A DNA stretch of 64,000 nucleotides, taken from contig CM035236.1 of NCBI GenBank assembly GCA_020226215.1, forward strand, positions 9,491,001-9,555,000. Reading direction: 5' to 3'. The translations under genes were made by a program, and so were the position numbers. The notes beneath the pieces were generated by a model that was given only the letters and a program-made list of their open reading frames with translations, did no database searches and was not told the origin of the DNA. Source of the DNA: Sindora glabra (taxonomy: Eukaryota; Streptophyta; Magnoliopsida; Fabales; Fabaceae). Positions 11,284 through 22,900 of this stretch are shown one piece after another. Within the stretch, counting starts at the first letter, position 1. Each line of letters begins with the position of its first letter.

Positions 11284-12011
11284 TTTCATAGACTGGTTAC
11301 TCTCTAATCAAAATCATGTGGTGTATGCTTGCTATTCTTAATGAATATGCTAGCCTTCCTAAAAAACTCTTATGATACACTTGGAGTAGATCATGAAACT
11401 TATAACTTAGTAAACCCCAATTAAATGTTATTCAAGTACTTGTGCATGTTGAGCTACAAGATTGCAGTATACAAGGAGCTTCCTGGCACGATAAGCTAAA
11501 AAGGGACAAATTTGAATAGGGAAAGGTATACTCAATTTGGTTAATATATATCTCATTCTATGGTTTTGAGTGTGTAGAGGATGACCACAAGTTAACACAC
11601 CTAGATCCCAAACTTAGTGCTAAGCTACCTTATTGGGTTTCTCAACACTCCAACCCTAAAAAGTATTTTAAACAAAAGCTCACTCAACACAAGTAGACAT
11701 ATTTTTTGGAGTTTTCATAAGCTCTTTTTGCCAAACTCTAGGTGTCCAATTGGCACTATAATAAATCAAAGTGAAGATAAAAATGTGAAGATCACAAATA
11801 TAGGCCTTTAAAACCCTTTCAGATTTTTGAATCATACCAAAATTATCAAAATACCTCTAAATTTGGGAAAATTAGGAAAAGTTATATACAAATTGGATTG
11901 ATCTCAAATTTTAGTCATGAGACTTTTACAACATGCTTGATTTTTCCACCAACTTTCATTCAATATTGAGCACATTTGCCTATCAATTTTTGTCACTGCC
12001 AGTTTGTGACC
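11284..12011 (-). repeat. 5' LTR of non-autonomous element copy 1
   Basis: 728 bp. Its junction with the primer site is at 11281-11284, and its outer end (TTTGTGAC at 12003-12010) abuts restored block A sequence. It resembles the 731-766 bp LTRs of copies 2 and 3. Confidence 0.82.
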
Positions 12012-12229
12012 CCGAGCATGCAATAATATATTACTTACAAATATACAATCTCAAGTACTAGTGCAGACAAGAAACAGAGAACATTATTAAACTTATACAT
12101 GCAGCTGTAAATAGTACAGTTTTGGGACCTAAATAATGCTCATTTATATGAAATACAATCTAGTCTCCAGAAAAATTCTAGGCTGAATCTTTCTGTAAGT
12201 AATATATCTGATCAATTTTTGCTTTCAAG

Positions 12230-12640
12230 CTAATAGCGAACACCAGGACTGTGACCTGGGTTCGTAGGTCTAAAATCATTCTTGGACTGATCTTGAGTGA
12301 CGTAATGTTCGAAATCTGGGCTGTGAACTGCTACCTCTGCGTTCACGTCTTTATCCTCCTGACCTGCAAAATTTCTATGACCAACCCCAGGACTTTTTCC
12401 TGGTGTTGTGGGTCGAAAAGCATTAGTGTTTCCGGCACCTGGTGCAACCCCAGAAGCAGCAGCATTGTGCTTTGGTTTTTCGTCTGGTGAAGAAGGAACA
12501 TTAATGCTGGGCCTGGGTTTAAGTGAGGAATCTTCGTTCGTTTTCTTGATTTGCCGTGCATGACTTAAAAGAACTCCATGGGAGGCGATCAGTAGCAATA
12601 AAAAAGCACAGTATTCGTGCATGTGTTGGAATCGAGCCAT
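12230..12640 (-). CDS. CEP precursor with two CEP domains (block A)
   Basis: A 136-residue secreted peptide precursor. Residues 1 to about 28 form a signal peptide with the hydrophobic core CAFLLLLIASHGVLL, followed by a basic cut region. Two CEP cores are present: AFRPTTPGKSPGVGH at 74-88 and DFRPTNPGHSPGVRY at 122-136. In known CEP biology such 15-residue cores are released from the precursor, hydroxylated on proline and sensed by CEPR-type receptor kinases. The second core is odd: its last two residues are R-Y instead of G-H, and the stop codon follows at once, whereas the block B paralogue has G-H plus six more residues. The linker contains a conserved PSINVPSSPDEKPK stretch shared with block B. 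It looks single-exon, with a TATA box at 12757-12765. The start gives a full signal peptide and matches the paralogue. Confidence 0.93.
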   Translation of the reverse strand: MARFQHMHEYCAFLLLLIASHGVLLSHARQIKKTNEDSSLKPRPSINVPSSPDEKPKHNAAASGVAPGAGNTNAFRPTTPGKSPGVGHRNFAGQEDKDVNAEVAVHSPDFEHYVTQDQSKNDFRPTNPGHSPGVRY

Positions 12641-12756
12641 AACTAGAGATTAGAGAATCAAAAGAAAGAAAGGCCGAGAGAAAATCTGATTAGGTATCTT
12701 AGAGGAGTAGAGGCAAATGCGAATAGAGATGATATGAGAAGTTCTGGGATCTTCAG

Positions 12757-12765
12757 CTATTTATA
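12757..12765 (-). promoter_or_regulatory. TATA box of block A CEP gene
   Basis: Minus strand TATAAATAG, 117 bp before the ATG. It sits in a promoter segment (12641-12780) aligned with those of the block B and C genes, including a shared TCTGGGATC stretch. Confidence 0.75.
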
Positions 12766-13100
12766 ATCTAAATCTAAACTTTCCCTGTTGAGTTGAGATT
12801 CTAATTTCCAACTATGCCCATGCATGCACTTTAAATGTGGACTGTTTACAACCTATATAAGTCAAGTAGCTTTTAATTATGTTGGTTTTGGTCCGGTGCA
12901 AATTTTTTCCGAAGATTTTCTTTCTCTAAGAAGACAAAAGACATGTTTGAAACATAAATGATAGGAGTAAGCAGATATTATAGCCTGAGATCCACTAATA
13001 CAATCTTATGCAGTGGTGGAGCCAGACAACTAGGATGATAAGGCTTCGAATTTATGTGTTTAATTTTAAATTTAGAATTATGTTTAGTATGAACAAAAAA

Positions 13101-15177
13101 AATTGCACTAATACATATCTTTGTAATTATGTGAAAATATTTTATATTTTTAACAAAATTTTCAGTGCAAGTAGTTTTTATAGAAAATAATTTTTTAGAA
13201 TTTTTTACACAACTTTGATGGATGAAATTACAATTTTTTGTGTATTTGTTAATCTAAAGTCATATAAATTGTAATTTTTTAAAAATCAATACAATCTATT
13301 ATATATAACATTTCAAAACTTATACCAAACCTTCGCATAAACATGCAAAATTTCTAACAAGTGTTGAAGAATTATTCTTAAATTTTGACCATAATAATAT
13401 CTCTCTTAATATTGATTGAAGAATAAAATATAAAATAGAAGTCACGTACTATAATTTTTTTTTATAGAATTTCGTATGTTGGAATCATTAAATAATCAAC
13501 TAATTATCAATATTATTAAAAAATATACTTATATCAATATGATCAAATTATTTAAATGAATAAAATGATAATATTATGCTTATTTTAGTTTATCTAGTCT
13601 TACATAGTATATATATATAGAAAATCATGTTATTACAACATACTTATGTATGCACATGTATGTATGAACGTTTGTGTTCAAAAATTTAGGACACTTTATA
13701 TAGACAGATTTGAACTTTCGAAGGCTTGAGAAGGTGGCAAATTAAAGACTTGTTATTTGGAAAAACTAAAAATAAGATTTTATTTCATTTCTAAATAGAA
13801 TTTTATTTATAAAGGTGTTTGGCTTTAATTAATGAAAAGATATTTCAATTCATTTATAATTACTATTTTAATTACATTGGTACCATTATGAAACTCAATA
13901 AATATAACAATTATTTCACTAGAATTCATTTTATTTGACCTAAAATATATATTATATAAAATATTTACCCTCTTTTAAATATTATATTTACTATGATATC
14001 ATTAAAATTTACTTTTTAATTGAATTTTATGTATTTATCAATACAATTTAAATAAAATAATTTATTTATAAATGAATTGAAATAATTATTGTATAATTTT
14101 TAAATAATAGAACTTATTTATAAATAAATTGAAAATATTTTTATTAAAGTGAAATGAAATAATAGTTGAAAGCCAAAAGAACTTCTAAAAATTTTGCTTC
14201 TGACGTGAAGAAGTATGATGTGTTAACAAAGAATAGTTGGTCCACGTGCATTACCATAAAAAATGGATCCCAAAAGGTACCTATGTTCTGAGATAAGCAT
14301 TACGCTTTTAAACTTTTCCATTTAAATAATGCCAATTAGGAACATGTGGATCAATTTATTTTTGTAATTAAGCACAAGTTGGTTAATAAACAGCTTAAAT
14401 GGCTTGGCTTGAGGTTTATTTACTTCTCTTCTATCACATTTATTAAGTTTTACTTATTGATTTATTAATTTCATTGTGGGCTATTAATTTCACACATCTC
14501 ATAATTAATTATTAACAATTTATTCATTTTTATTGTGATTATGAATTGATATATGATTCTAAGGAAAAATAGATTTAAATTAATTGTCATTTGAATTATT
14601 TTAAATTTTAATATTTTGGTGAAATAAATTTTTATTTTTAAACGAGGGATATGGGCAAAAAATAAATGATATTTAAATAAATTATTTACTAATGCAATTG
14701 AATTATCAATAATTTGTTATTAAAAATAATAAATATCATTAATTTGACTGGATCAATAATAATTACTTCTTAAATAATTTTTTAAACTTTATTTAATGAT
14801 ATAATCTGAAAAATTATTGAAGTAGTAAAACTGCATTTTATTTAATAATAACATTATTTTATGATCATAGTAAATGGATTAAGGTGATGGGTCGAAACTT
14901 GAAAGTTGTTACATAATCGGGTTCATAATTTACAAGCTAAAATTGTTCTGAAAACTATTATAGACTTGAATGTTAATTGTTGCTTTTTCTTTTGGTTTTA
15001 AAATCAATAAGATCTTGGATGTTAGTAATCACAATAAAAATAAAGAAATCAATAATTAATAGTTAATTATGAGGAGAGTTAAATTAATACTTTAGAATGA
15101 AAATTAATAAATCAATAATTAAAATTTAATAAATATGATAAAAAAAGAAGCCAATTGGTTTCGAGCTAAGCCATTTA
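13101..15177. other. AT-rich spacer with an inverted-repeat-like segment
   Basis: No gene is supported; the frame at 13008-13190 is AT-driven. A segment at about 13740-14190 resembles 34915-35330 (shared ATTCATTTTATTTGAC-like and ATAAATGAATTGAAAT blocks) and has loosely inverted ends (TTTGGCTTT near 13818, AAAGCCAAA near 14170). It may be a decayed MITE or an extension of the block duplication. Confidence 0.5.
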
Positions 15178-15515
15178 GGTGGCGTTTGGTTTGTGAGATT
15201 TTACATTCTTAGGAAAGTGTACATTCCTGGGAATGTGATTCTTGAGAATTTAATTAACAGGAATGTAATATTCTTATTGGTTCACTATAAATTTTTTTGA
15301 GAATATTTTAATATTACATTCCCATTCTATGGAATCTGAGATACCCACCTGCCCTCATGGGAATATTTTAGGGGAATGTTGGGTTAAAAAGATTCTCGGG
15401 AATGTGACATTCCCGGATATTTTTTTTTCAAACTTTGAACCAAATATGGGAATGTGATATTCCTCTTAAAACATTCTCGGGAATATTAAAAACATTCCAT
15501 GAACCAAACGTCAGG
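15178..15515. mobile_element. MITE, PIF/Harbinger-like
   Basis: 338 bp bounded by TTA at 15175-15177 and 15516-15518. The ends are imperfect inverted repeats around GCGTTTGGTT (left) and AACCAAACGTC (right). The inside carries many GGGAATGT/ACATTCCC motifs on both strands, giving it strong folding potential. There is no coding content. The superfamily is inferred from the 3-bp TTA flanks and length. Confidence 0.7.
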
Positions 15516-16975
15516 TTAAGTTGGCACTATTTAAGTGATAATAATATCTAAAGTAAGATGATACAGTAAGTAATACTTACGTAAGTATTTCTCTCTTACC
15601 TTTTCCGCTAATATATATATATATAACGAATTATTAATTAATTGCAAATCTGTGTATTAATTGGTAGGTCCGAATCACAAATTTGGTGGTTTGGAACTGC
15701 ATTAATTAGTTGCAATCTACTCGGAAAGCTGCACTTTTTTGTCTCTCTCTGTGCGGAGAGAATAAAGAAGAAGAACACACGCTTTACTGATCATCACCTT
15801 CACTAATTGTCAAACTTAATGTTAGTGAATATGACGTACCTACCACTAATAGCACAGAACAAGGAAAATAACGACGACAAAGGTGTAAAGGGTTGTTCTA
15901 AGCGTGTATACGACACAACAAGTTGCTCTCCACGTTCCAATGTTTTGCCTGCATAAAAATATGTAGTTCTATAATTACAATCTAATTGTCTACCAACTCG
16001 TGAGATTTTATAATGAGAAAGTTGAAACCACAGCGGCCATACCCTACGGCCTCCATGTTGTAATGCTATAATTCTAGCTGCGGCCCCACCATATCGTAAT
16101 CACTAATCATGGCCACCTTGAACAGCTTCTATGGTTTTCCTGCAGATATATATAAAGTGGACGGTGCATACATGGGACATCCAAACTACAGGCGACAGAT
16201 ATGTTTCCTCCGTCCACTAGTATCCTACATAGCTATAGGCTCACTATGTCAAAAGGAGAGACGTGCAGTGATACTTTACTCTTCACACCATGGTACACAC
16301 ACTTGACACAAATTGCAGAGAGACTTCTTACAACAAAAATATATTTCCTCACACCTCATCAAATTTATATCACGGCGTACAATAACACACAAAATTTGAA
16401 TCTCACAATACACATTTAAGCTATTTCTACTATGCTATATTGCACGAAGAAGGATGGAACTGAAGGTGAGAAGGACAAGATTAATCGATGTTTAAAAATT
16501 CGGACTAGACCGACTTAATAGGAAAAATTATGTATGGCTGTATGATTAATCCTGTTAACCTTTGAAATTAGCATTGAACAATTGGAAATAGAATTGATGA
16601 CCAGTTGATATGGTTTGTTCTGTTGATTTTTTATATTATTACTATTTATAAAAATAATATTATATTTACTTCATATTAGATATATATTTAAAGTTTAATA
16701 TCCCAAATAATAACAAATTATCTTATCTTTATAAATAAAAATCAAAGAATAAAAAAATTAGAAAAAAAGTCAAATGTTTCTATGATAATTTCTTACAAAA
16801 ATAAAATATTTTTATGATAATTTGAATTATGAACTTGTAAAATATGAAATTATTTGACAAATTTTAAAATATTTTTATATTTTATACATAAATTTAACTT
16901 TGTGATAATTTAATATTCTTTAATTGTCACATATTCAAATTTTTGTAAGTATATTATAACTTTAATTCCATCTTG
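15516..16975. other. Spacer, no gene recognised
   Basis: A somewhat GC-richer stretch at 15700-16330 contains a 65-codon frame (16109-16306) starting MATLNSFYGFPADIY. It resembles no family I know, has no signal peptide and overlaps a second frame at 16201-16419. It could be a transposon or gene remnant. The rest is AT-rich. Confidence 0.45.
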
Positions 16976-17010
16976 TTTAGGGTTTAGGGTTTAGGGCTTA
17001 GGGTTTAGGG
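16976..17010 (+). repeat. Interstitial telomere-type repeat
   Basis: Five consecutive TTTAGGG units, the fourth with one change (CTTAGGG). This is the Arabidopsis-type plant telomere repeat. The short length and AT-rich surroundings argue against a true chromosome end. Confidence 0.9.
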
Positions 17011-18003
17011 TTTATTAAATCTAAAATTGTTCTCATTTTTGATCTGATGATTGGTCTGATCTTCAAAACATTAAAATTAATATAATATTTTTTATTGGGA
17101 AGTTTTAGCAAAGGAAAATAAATATCATGATTAATTTGCAAATTTCTTCGTAATATTTTTCAATACTAACACTTTTTTTACTCATTCAATTTGAGGGCTT
17201 GCGAAGGAATTTTTAAATATATAAATAAAAAGAAGAAAAGGCATCTATTAAGTATTTGTTTCCATTTCGTGTTTACCTTTCGTTCTCTTGCTATCTTAAT
17301 TTTCTTCCCAACCCCTCCAAGTCTCAAATATATCATTAAAATACAAATCTGTTAGTGATTATAGATGTCAGTGAGTCATAACGTGAGATTAGCATCATCC
17401 GTTGAAAACATACCGAACTAATTCAATTCAGATAATGGTCCATGCATCTATCCTATGTGAAATAGATGGGATCGGTACACAACAAAATCTCACAGAAGTC
17501 TCATATATTCACACTTCAGGAATATATATACCTCAACTTAAATATTTTAATTATATAATTGGAAGTTGAAAGAAACAGGAGAGCCGAAGAGAATGAGAAA
17601 AATGAAGGGTAAAGAAAAGGAGAAGGATGAGTGTTCAAGAGAGAAATTTTTTTCCCCTTGTTTAAATATTTAGAAAATCTTTTAATAACTATTAAAATTA
17701 GAGGAAAAGCAAAGTGAACATGGAAATTGACCTTCAAGAAAGAGTCGTAAATTTTTAATTTCATCTTTTTTAATCAAAACCCACAGAGAAAGTTATGAAC
17801 GAAAAGTTTCTTTCATTATCTCATACTCAAATTAATTTCATATATTGTACAATGTATAAATATTGTTATGTACACATATTCTTTAATGAACTTTTTCACT
17901 TTTTACAAAGAGAAAGAGCTGGAGAAAAAAGGTAAAAGATTTTCCACTACTAAAGACCAAATTGCATGGGCCCAAGGGCTCGGGGGGCGTGGTTCTTGAG
18001 CTC
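17011..18003. other. Spacer and upstream region of the plus-strand CEP gene
   Basis: AT-rich, with a purine-rich tract at 17570-17660. The minus frame at 17516-17764 is antisense to that tract and is not supported. The last 100 bases before the TATA box contain a GC-rich patch (CTCGGGGGGCGTGG, about 17979-17992), possibly a promoter element. Confidence 0.4.
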
Positions 18004-18011
18004 TATATAAA
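18004..18011 (+). promoter_or_regulatory. TATA box of plus-strand CEP gene
   Basis: TATATAAA within CTCTATATAAACC, 132 bp before the ATG at 18143. It is the only strong TATA-like match close upstream of the start. Confidence 0.75.
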
Positions 18012-18142
18012 CCCTGAACGCGGGATTTGTTCAAGCATTGCTCAATATTGCTTGAGATCTAGTATCCCATAAATTAGATATTGGCATTCTCTTGCTTAGA
18101 TAGCTCCATTGTTTTTTTCACTTCAAAAACATAATTGCTTCA

Positions 18143-18517
18143 ATGGCCCAAAACAAGTTCATCGTCTCTTTTGTCTTGCTTGCCCTAATTATCTGCCTGC
18201 GATTCATCTCCATTGAGGGTCGGTTGCTCAAGTCAGATGAAGGCGTTCATGACCAGCTCTTCAATGGTAAATCCGACCAAAAGGAGATTGTAAATGTTGA
18301 AAAGCATGAAGATGACGTCGTGCATGGTGGTGTATCTACAAACGTAGCAATCACCCTTGCCAGCGTGTCGCTACCAACACCACCAGCTGATGAGGCAGTT
18401 GGACACTCTGTTGATATTCCTGAAATTCCCCCACCGGCTCCAGTTCATGGAGTTGATGATTTCAGACCTACCACCCCGGGTCACAGCCCCGGTGTTGGAC
18501 ACTTTGTCCACAACTAG
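18143..18517 (+). CDS. CEP precursor with one CEP domain
   Basis: A 124-residue precursor. The signal peptide spans about 1-26 (MAQNKFIVSFVLLALIICLR, then SIEG), followed by the GRLLK motif frequent after CEP signal peptides. A variable acidic middle and a proline-rich stretch (PEIPPPAPVHG) lead to one CEP core, DFRPTTPGHSPGVGH, at 106-120, with a four-residue tail FVHN. This is a canonical CEP core with the three prolines that are hydroxylation candidates. It is the only CEP gene here on the plus strand and is not part of the A/B/C duplication, since its flanks do not match. It appears single-exon. The start is the first ATG after the TATA box and yields the signal peptide. Confidence 0.95.
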   Translation: MAQNKFIVSFVLLALIICLRFISIEGRLLKSDEGVHDQLFNGKSDQKEIVNVEKHEDDVVHGGVSTNVAITLASVSLPTPPADEAVGHSVDIPEIPPPAPVHGVDDFRPTTPGHSPGVGHFVHN

Positions 18518-18581
18518 GGTAGCCTTTGGGAGAATACCGTTAGCTATGGTCGCCGCATGCTCTTATTACTGTCGTATTTGC

Positions 18582-18587
18582 AATAAA
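18582..18587 (+). terminator. Poly(A) signal of plus-strand CEP gene
   Basis: AATAAA 65 bases after the stop codon, in an otherwise T/A-rich 3' region. Confidence 0.6.
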
Positions 18588-18777
18588 GAAGAATGTAGCA
18601 ATGATGAATTTATGTAGTATGTGTCTGGATTTATTTAGACATAATATATGTGTGTACCAGCGGTCTAGATTTTATTTGATTACCATGAAGTTAGCAAGTA
18701 TGCGCCATTATGTTATCGAATAAAGACATCTTAAAAATATTTGTTCCATCTATATTTCATGCACTGTATGTGTGTAT

Positions 18778-18800
18778 GTATATATATATATATATATATA
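18778..18800. repeat. AT microsatellite
   Basis: About eleven TA repeats. Confidence 0.85.
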
Positions 18801-19147
18801 AGAGGCGCACAAAAATGTTGTACGTTGGTCTAATAACTTGTCTTTTCACGAATATATGTGTCGATTGCTTTTTGTTGTGCTGTGGATTGCATTAAGTACT
18901 AGGCAAGGTAGAGTTAAAAAGTTATACAGCACTGATGAGTTCATGTGTTCAATATTGCGAATTAAACGAAAATTTTTGGAAAAAAAATAATATAATTTAT
19001 CGTTATTGTATTCTTCTTTCTCTCATGACTTCGACGATGACATGGATCGCAACATTGTTGCCTATTTTAATCAATATTAAATTCAAACTTTTCTCTTCCA
19101 GATTAATTATGGTATTTACTTTCAATGGCAGAATTTATATATAATAA
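18801..19147. other. Spacer, no gene recognised
   Basis: AT-rich. The frames at 18710-18895 and 18935-19144 have no family signal and no conserved context. Confidence 0.4.
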
Positions 19148-19980
19148 CTATATTTTTAACCACGTGATCATGGATTCAATCCTCGCGGGTGTCACCAATG
19201 TTAATATGACCATACTAGAATGCTGATGGATTGGAAAACTGTGACAGAGTGACCACTGAAAACAACTGCAAACAACTTCCACGAAACCAATTAGTGGTGG
19301 ATCCATTTTCAACTCCCTGACCAGTAAATTAGCCGCAGTTGGAGAATAGTGAAGCATGGAAAGTATCAAAGGGTCTAGAGAATGTACCTTGTTTACCTAA
19401 TTAATATTTATAGAAAAGAACATACTTGGGTTAAAGCAATCCTTTCTCACTATTAGAAAGTTTTCCAAAGCTCAAAAGTGACTTTTTGTCATCAATAGAT
19501 TATTCTAGATTTGACAATGGTATCCAGTTGATATAACGATTTTGGCATAACAACTGTTTCTGGCTGTTGCAACTGAATGCAAGTTGCCTTGTGCCCTTGA
19601 TACTGACAAGGGCCGCTGGATGCCACGGGTTGATGGCTGGTCCATTCCTGCAAAGGTTATAGATTTGTAGGCCAATCCTTCCTATTGGGCTGGGGACTGA
19701 TCCAGGATAGTCGGCTAGCCAAATGATAGTATTCATCAAAAGTTATCTTCATAAATATTTTTGGTTGATTAGTAGAAAGTAGAAACTCTTGGCTTTGCTA
19801 ATCTAGATCTACCTCAGGAAGTTGCATGAGTTTGGGACATACATATCGCCAAGCGGAATAGAAAATGAAGCAGAGACATACCTTTACGTGAAACTGGATT
19901 ATTTGATCCAACTTGTTGCATTGAATATAGTCTGCTTTTCCTGGTGATTTAAGAAAGATTACACGTACTAATCTTTATTT
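19148..19980 (-). other. GC-richer fragment, possible gene remnant
   Basis: Base composition rises over this stretch. On the minus strand there are open pieces at 19148-19369 and 19500-19739 (79 codons, containing PAINPWHPAALVSIKG). A stretch upstream (about 19955-19882) reads openly and ends in AAAGGTATGT, which looks like a donor splice site. I recognise no family. It could be part of a decayed host gene captured or left in the spacer, or the end of an unknown transposon. The pieces do not add up to an intact gene. Confidence 0.3.
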
Positions 19981-22900
19981 TTACGCATCTAATTATTTGG
20001 TCGATATTGTATATACATGTGTATGGATGTAAATGTTAGTAATATGGTTATAAGTTGTAGTTGTGAAACGTAACACAACAATAATATTACAGTTGTATAT
20101 ATTGTAATTTTAAATCACAATCAAGAGTAACATATGTAAAATAGCCATGGAGAATTTCTTAAATGTTGTAATTATTACATTCATCTTTAATTCAACTTAA
20201 ATGTCAATTTTATTACCCATTTATTTGATGGGATTCATATGCATTAAAAAATTTAACTTTTCAATTCTTAATAAGTGTTATAGTTAAAATATATAATAAT
20301 TTCCCAATTTTATACTTGAGGTCAAAACTGACATACTTGCCATATGGTAGACAAATAAGACAATATTAGTTTAAAATTAGCCACTTGTAAATTTATATTA
20401 TTTGCAGTAAGTAATAGGAAAGCTTCACCTTAATTTTCTTGCATATGAAATGAGGAAGAATTTCATTCTCAGTAACTAGATCTTTTACTCGTTTCAGAGT
20501 AACTAGAAACAAGTGTTTTAAAGAACAAAATAAGTGACAATTATTTCTAGTAACCGGTTCCTAGACGTAATCAATGCCTAATGCTTCAAAAATCAAAACT
20601 AATTTGCTTTTTTTTTAAAAAAAACTCAAGATAAATCTATGTAATAACCAGTAAATTACATGATCTCTTGTTGTTAAGTTTGGATGAAAGACAATGAAGA
20701 AAAAGAAGAGAGAAGGAAATATTATATATGTCATACCTTTTTCCATATTTGTGAATTTTTATTAAGGAGAAAGAGGAGGTTAGAAATTAATTAATTTTTT
20801 AAAATTCCTTAACACCATTCACTATTTTGTATTCTTCCATTTTAAAAGAATATAAAATTTTTTTAATAAAGGAATGGTAAATATTGTTTTAATCAACTAT
20901 CATCGAGTTCCTTTTCTAACTTTTATTTTTTTTATTTTCTCAACAACTCCGACTCAAAGAGCACTGTAGAAGTTATAATAAACAGTAAGTAACCAAACTA
21001 TCTTGTTGATTGGAGCCATTTCATTTTCAAACATTCAAAAAGAGAAAATTGAATTTAAGTGTTTAAAAAACCATTTATAACTCTTAGAAGAGTACACAAA
21101 TTTTAATATTTATAGATGATAGGGTTTTAGAGTAATCCCTATCTACCTACCCTTAAGCATTTATAATTGTTGATTGCATATCATTAGACATTGGCCATAA
21201 TGTGACATAATAATGGGAATTATGAGCCTTAATGAGACATGATGTGCCTTAATAGCCATTATAAGCCCTTTATAAATCTAATAGTAGATATCAAGCATGA
21301 TTTAAGTTGGAGGATAAGTCTATGTGTCATCTTTGACGAGGGCAAATAAATATAAAGTTTGAGATTACATTAGTCTATGCATGTATCAAGTGGAATCAAT
21401 TGGTCATGATCTGATCAGACATTTTGGTATTTATTAATTATGTCAAAGTTTCAAAGTGAGCACTGCATAATATTTTTGGTTGTAGTATCATAGGCACAAT
21501 TTTTTTATAACTTTATATTATTTTTTATATTTCTCTATAAATTTATTAATGAAAATATAATTACAACTATGGTTGTAATGTATTACTATGTTGTTGCCAC
21601 TATTCGTATGTTTGGATGTCAGGAAGGGGAAAAAAGAATTGATAAAGAGAAAACATAAAAAAAGGAAATAAGAAAAATGAATGGTTAAATTATGATTTCC
21701 TTCCCTTATTTGAACATATAGAAAATCCTCAGAACTGGATGAACGCATAGTTAGTACCAGAGAGTTTTGAAAGATTTGCTCTTCTCCTCCCCAATTAAAA
21801 TTCTTAAATAAGAAGAATATTATAAGACAACATATCATCATTACTTTAGGTTCCCCTTATTCTCTCACAGCGGATCTTGACTTAAAATTTTGGCAGGTGA
21901 AAATTTTTTAAAGAAGACAAATGACTTATATAAACGAAATTTTCAAAAAATTTGCCTAACATGAATACATAATTTAAAAAATTTGAGAACCAACCCCTGG
22001 ATCAGTCGTAGATTCTCCGTTGTAATTTCTGATTAAAGTCTATAGCATAGCTGTACTGGGTATTTAGCTAATTAATAGAAGATTGCATTTGAAAATGAAT
22101 GGACCGTTGACATTTGATGAAAGGGACCCAAATGATTCTTGTCTTTACTTTCTAGACGACTATGCCATGATCTGATGTAAAATAGCGATAAACAAAAATA
22201 AAGCTGTACAGTGTGGCTAGCCACCACACAACTAACCTAAAGCACTTTTTTTTCCAATTAAACAATATTATCTATGTAATTTTATAATATCATTTACTTT
22301 AAGTATTTTATATGTAAGCATATGGAGACCCCAAAAAGAGCTCCCCAACCCCCGGAGTTAAAAGATTCTGCATTTAATTAATTTCCATGCCACTGGCGAG
22401 TGGAGCTGGGGAGCCTTGGCGGTTCGCAGTGGCACCATATAATATGAAATGACCATATATTAAGTATAGTTAATATTTTGGTTCAATGTTTAATTTTGGA
22501 ATATTTGATGGAAACTGATAAGAAAATGGCCGACTTTGTGACAATTTCAAGTGGGTAGGGGCTGCAGATTCTACATATAAAACTGTGGTCATGTTGCTTT
22601 TGACTTCACTTATGTTTTGACATTGCTTAAGTTGCAATTTGTGCTTATTTTAGTCAAATGATAAGGGAAGAGTCCAATAAAAAAAAGAAGTTGCAATTTG
22701 TATAGAATCTAGAAAAAAATTATTTTGATCTGAAATATAATTTATTATATGTTTAAAATTTGATTTAACCTTGTTGGCACACAAATTTTTTAAAGAATGA
22801 CCTAATCTATTAATATATATTAACTTATCAACTATTAATAATTATTTTTCAATATTATTATTATCAATTATAATACTATAAAATAAATATAAACATCATA

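Larger units (their letters stand above)
2752..12011 (-). mobile_element. Non-autonomous LTR retroelement, copy 1, with nested chromovirus
   Basis: An LTR element lying on the minus strand. Its 5' LTR is 11284-12011, the primer site is 11271-11281, the internal region is 9708-11283 and the 3' LTR is split into 2752-3098 and 9355-9707 by the chromovirus at 3099-9350. Without the insert it is about 3.0 kb. The internal part aligns with those of the copies at 38481-41538 and 45890-48800, and no gag or pol motif is found in any of them. The empty site is visible in blocks B and C, where the sequence reads ACTTG..TGGTCTAGCG without the insert. Confidence 0.85.
1255..13100 (-). other. Duplicated CEP block A (interrupted by a retroelement)
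   Basis: This is one of three copies of a segment carrying a CEP gene. The stretch 1255-1450 matches 23765-23930, 1454-1710 matches about 29900-30160, 1900-1980 matches 31660-31760 and 51520-51620, and 2330-2743 matches 31790-32230. After the insertion at 2752-12011, similarity resumes at 12017-12960 with 32240-33290 and at 12898-13100 with 58810-59020. Shared sequence covers both sides of the gene, so the unit of duplication was the gene plus more than 1 kb of flank. The non-coding part 966-2751 holds no gene that I can see. Confidence 0.85.

Noticed and set aside
12343..12561. Second frame on the minus strand inside the block A CEP gene (and 32564-32797 in block B)
   Set aside because: Out-of-frame shadows of the CEP frame without a signal peptide.
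16109..16306. 65-codon frame as a small secreted peptide gene
   Set aside because: No signal peptide, no motif, and it overlaps another frame. Support was insufficient for a gene call.
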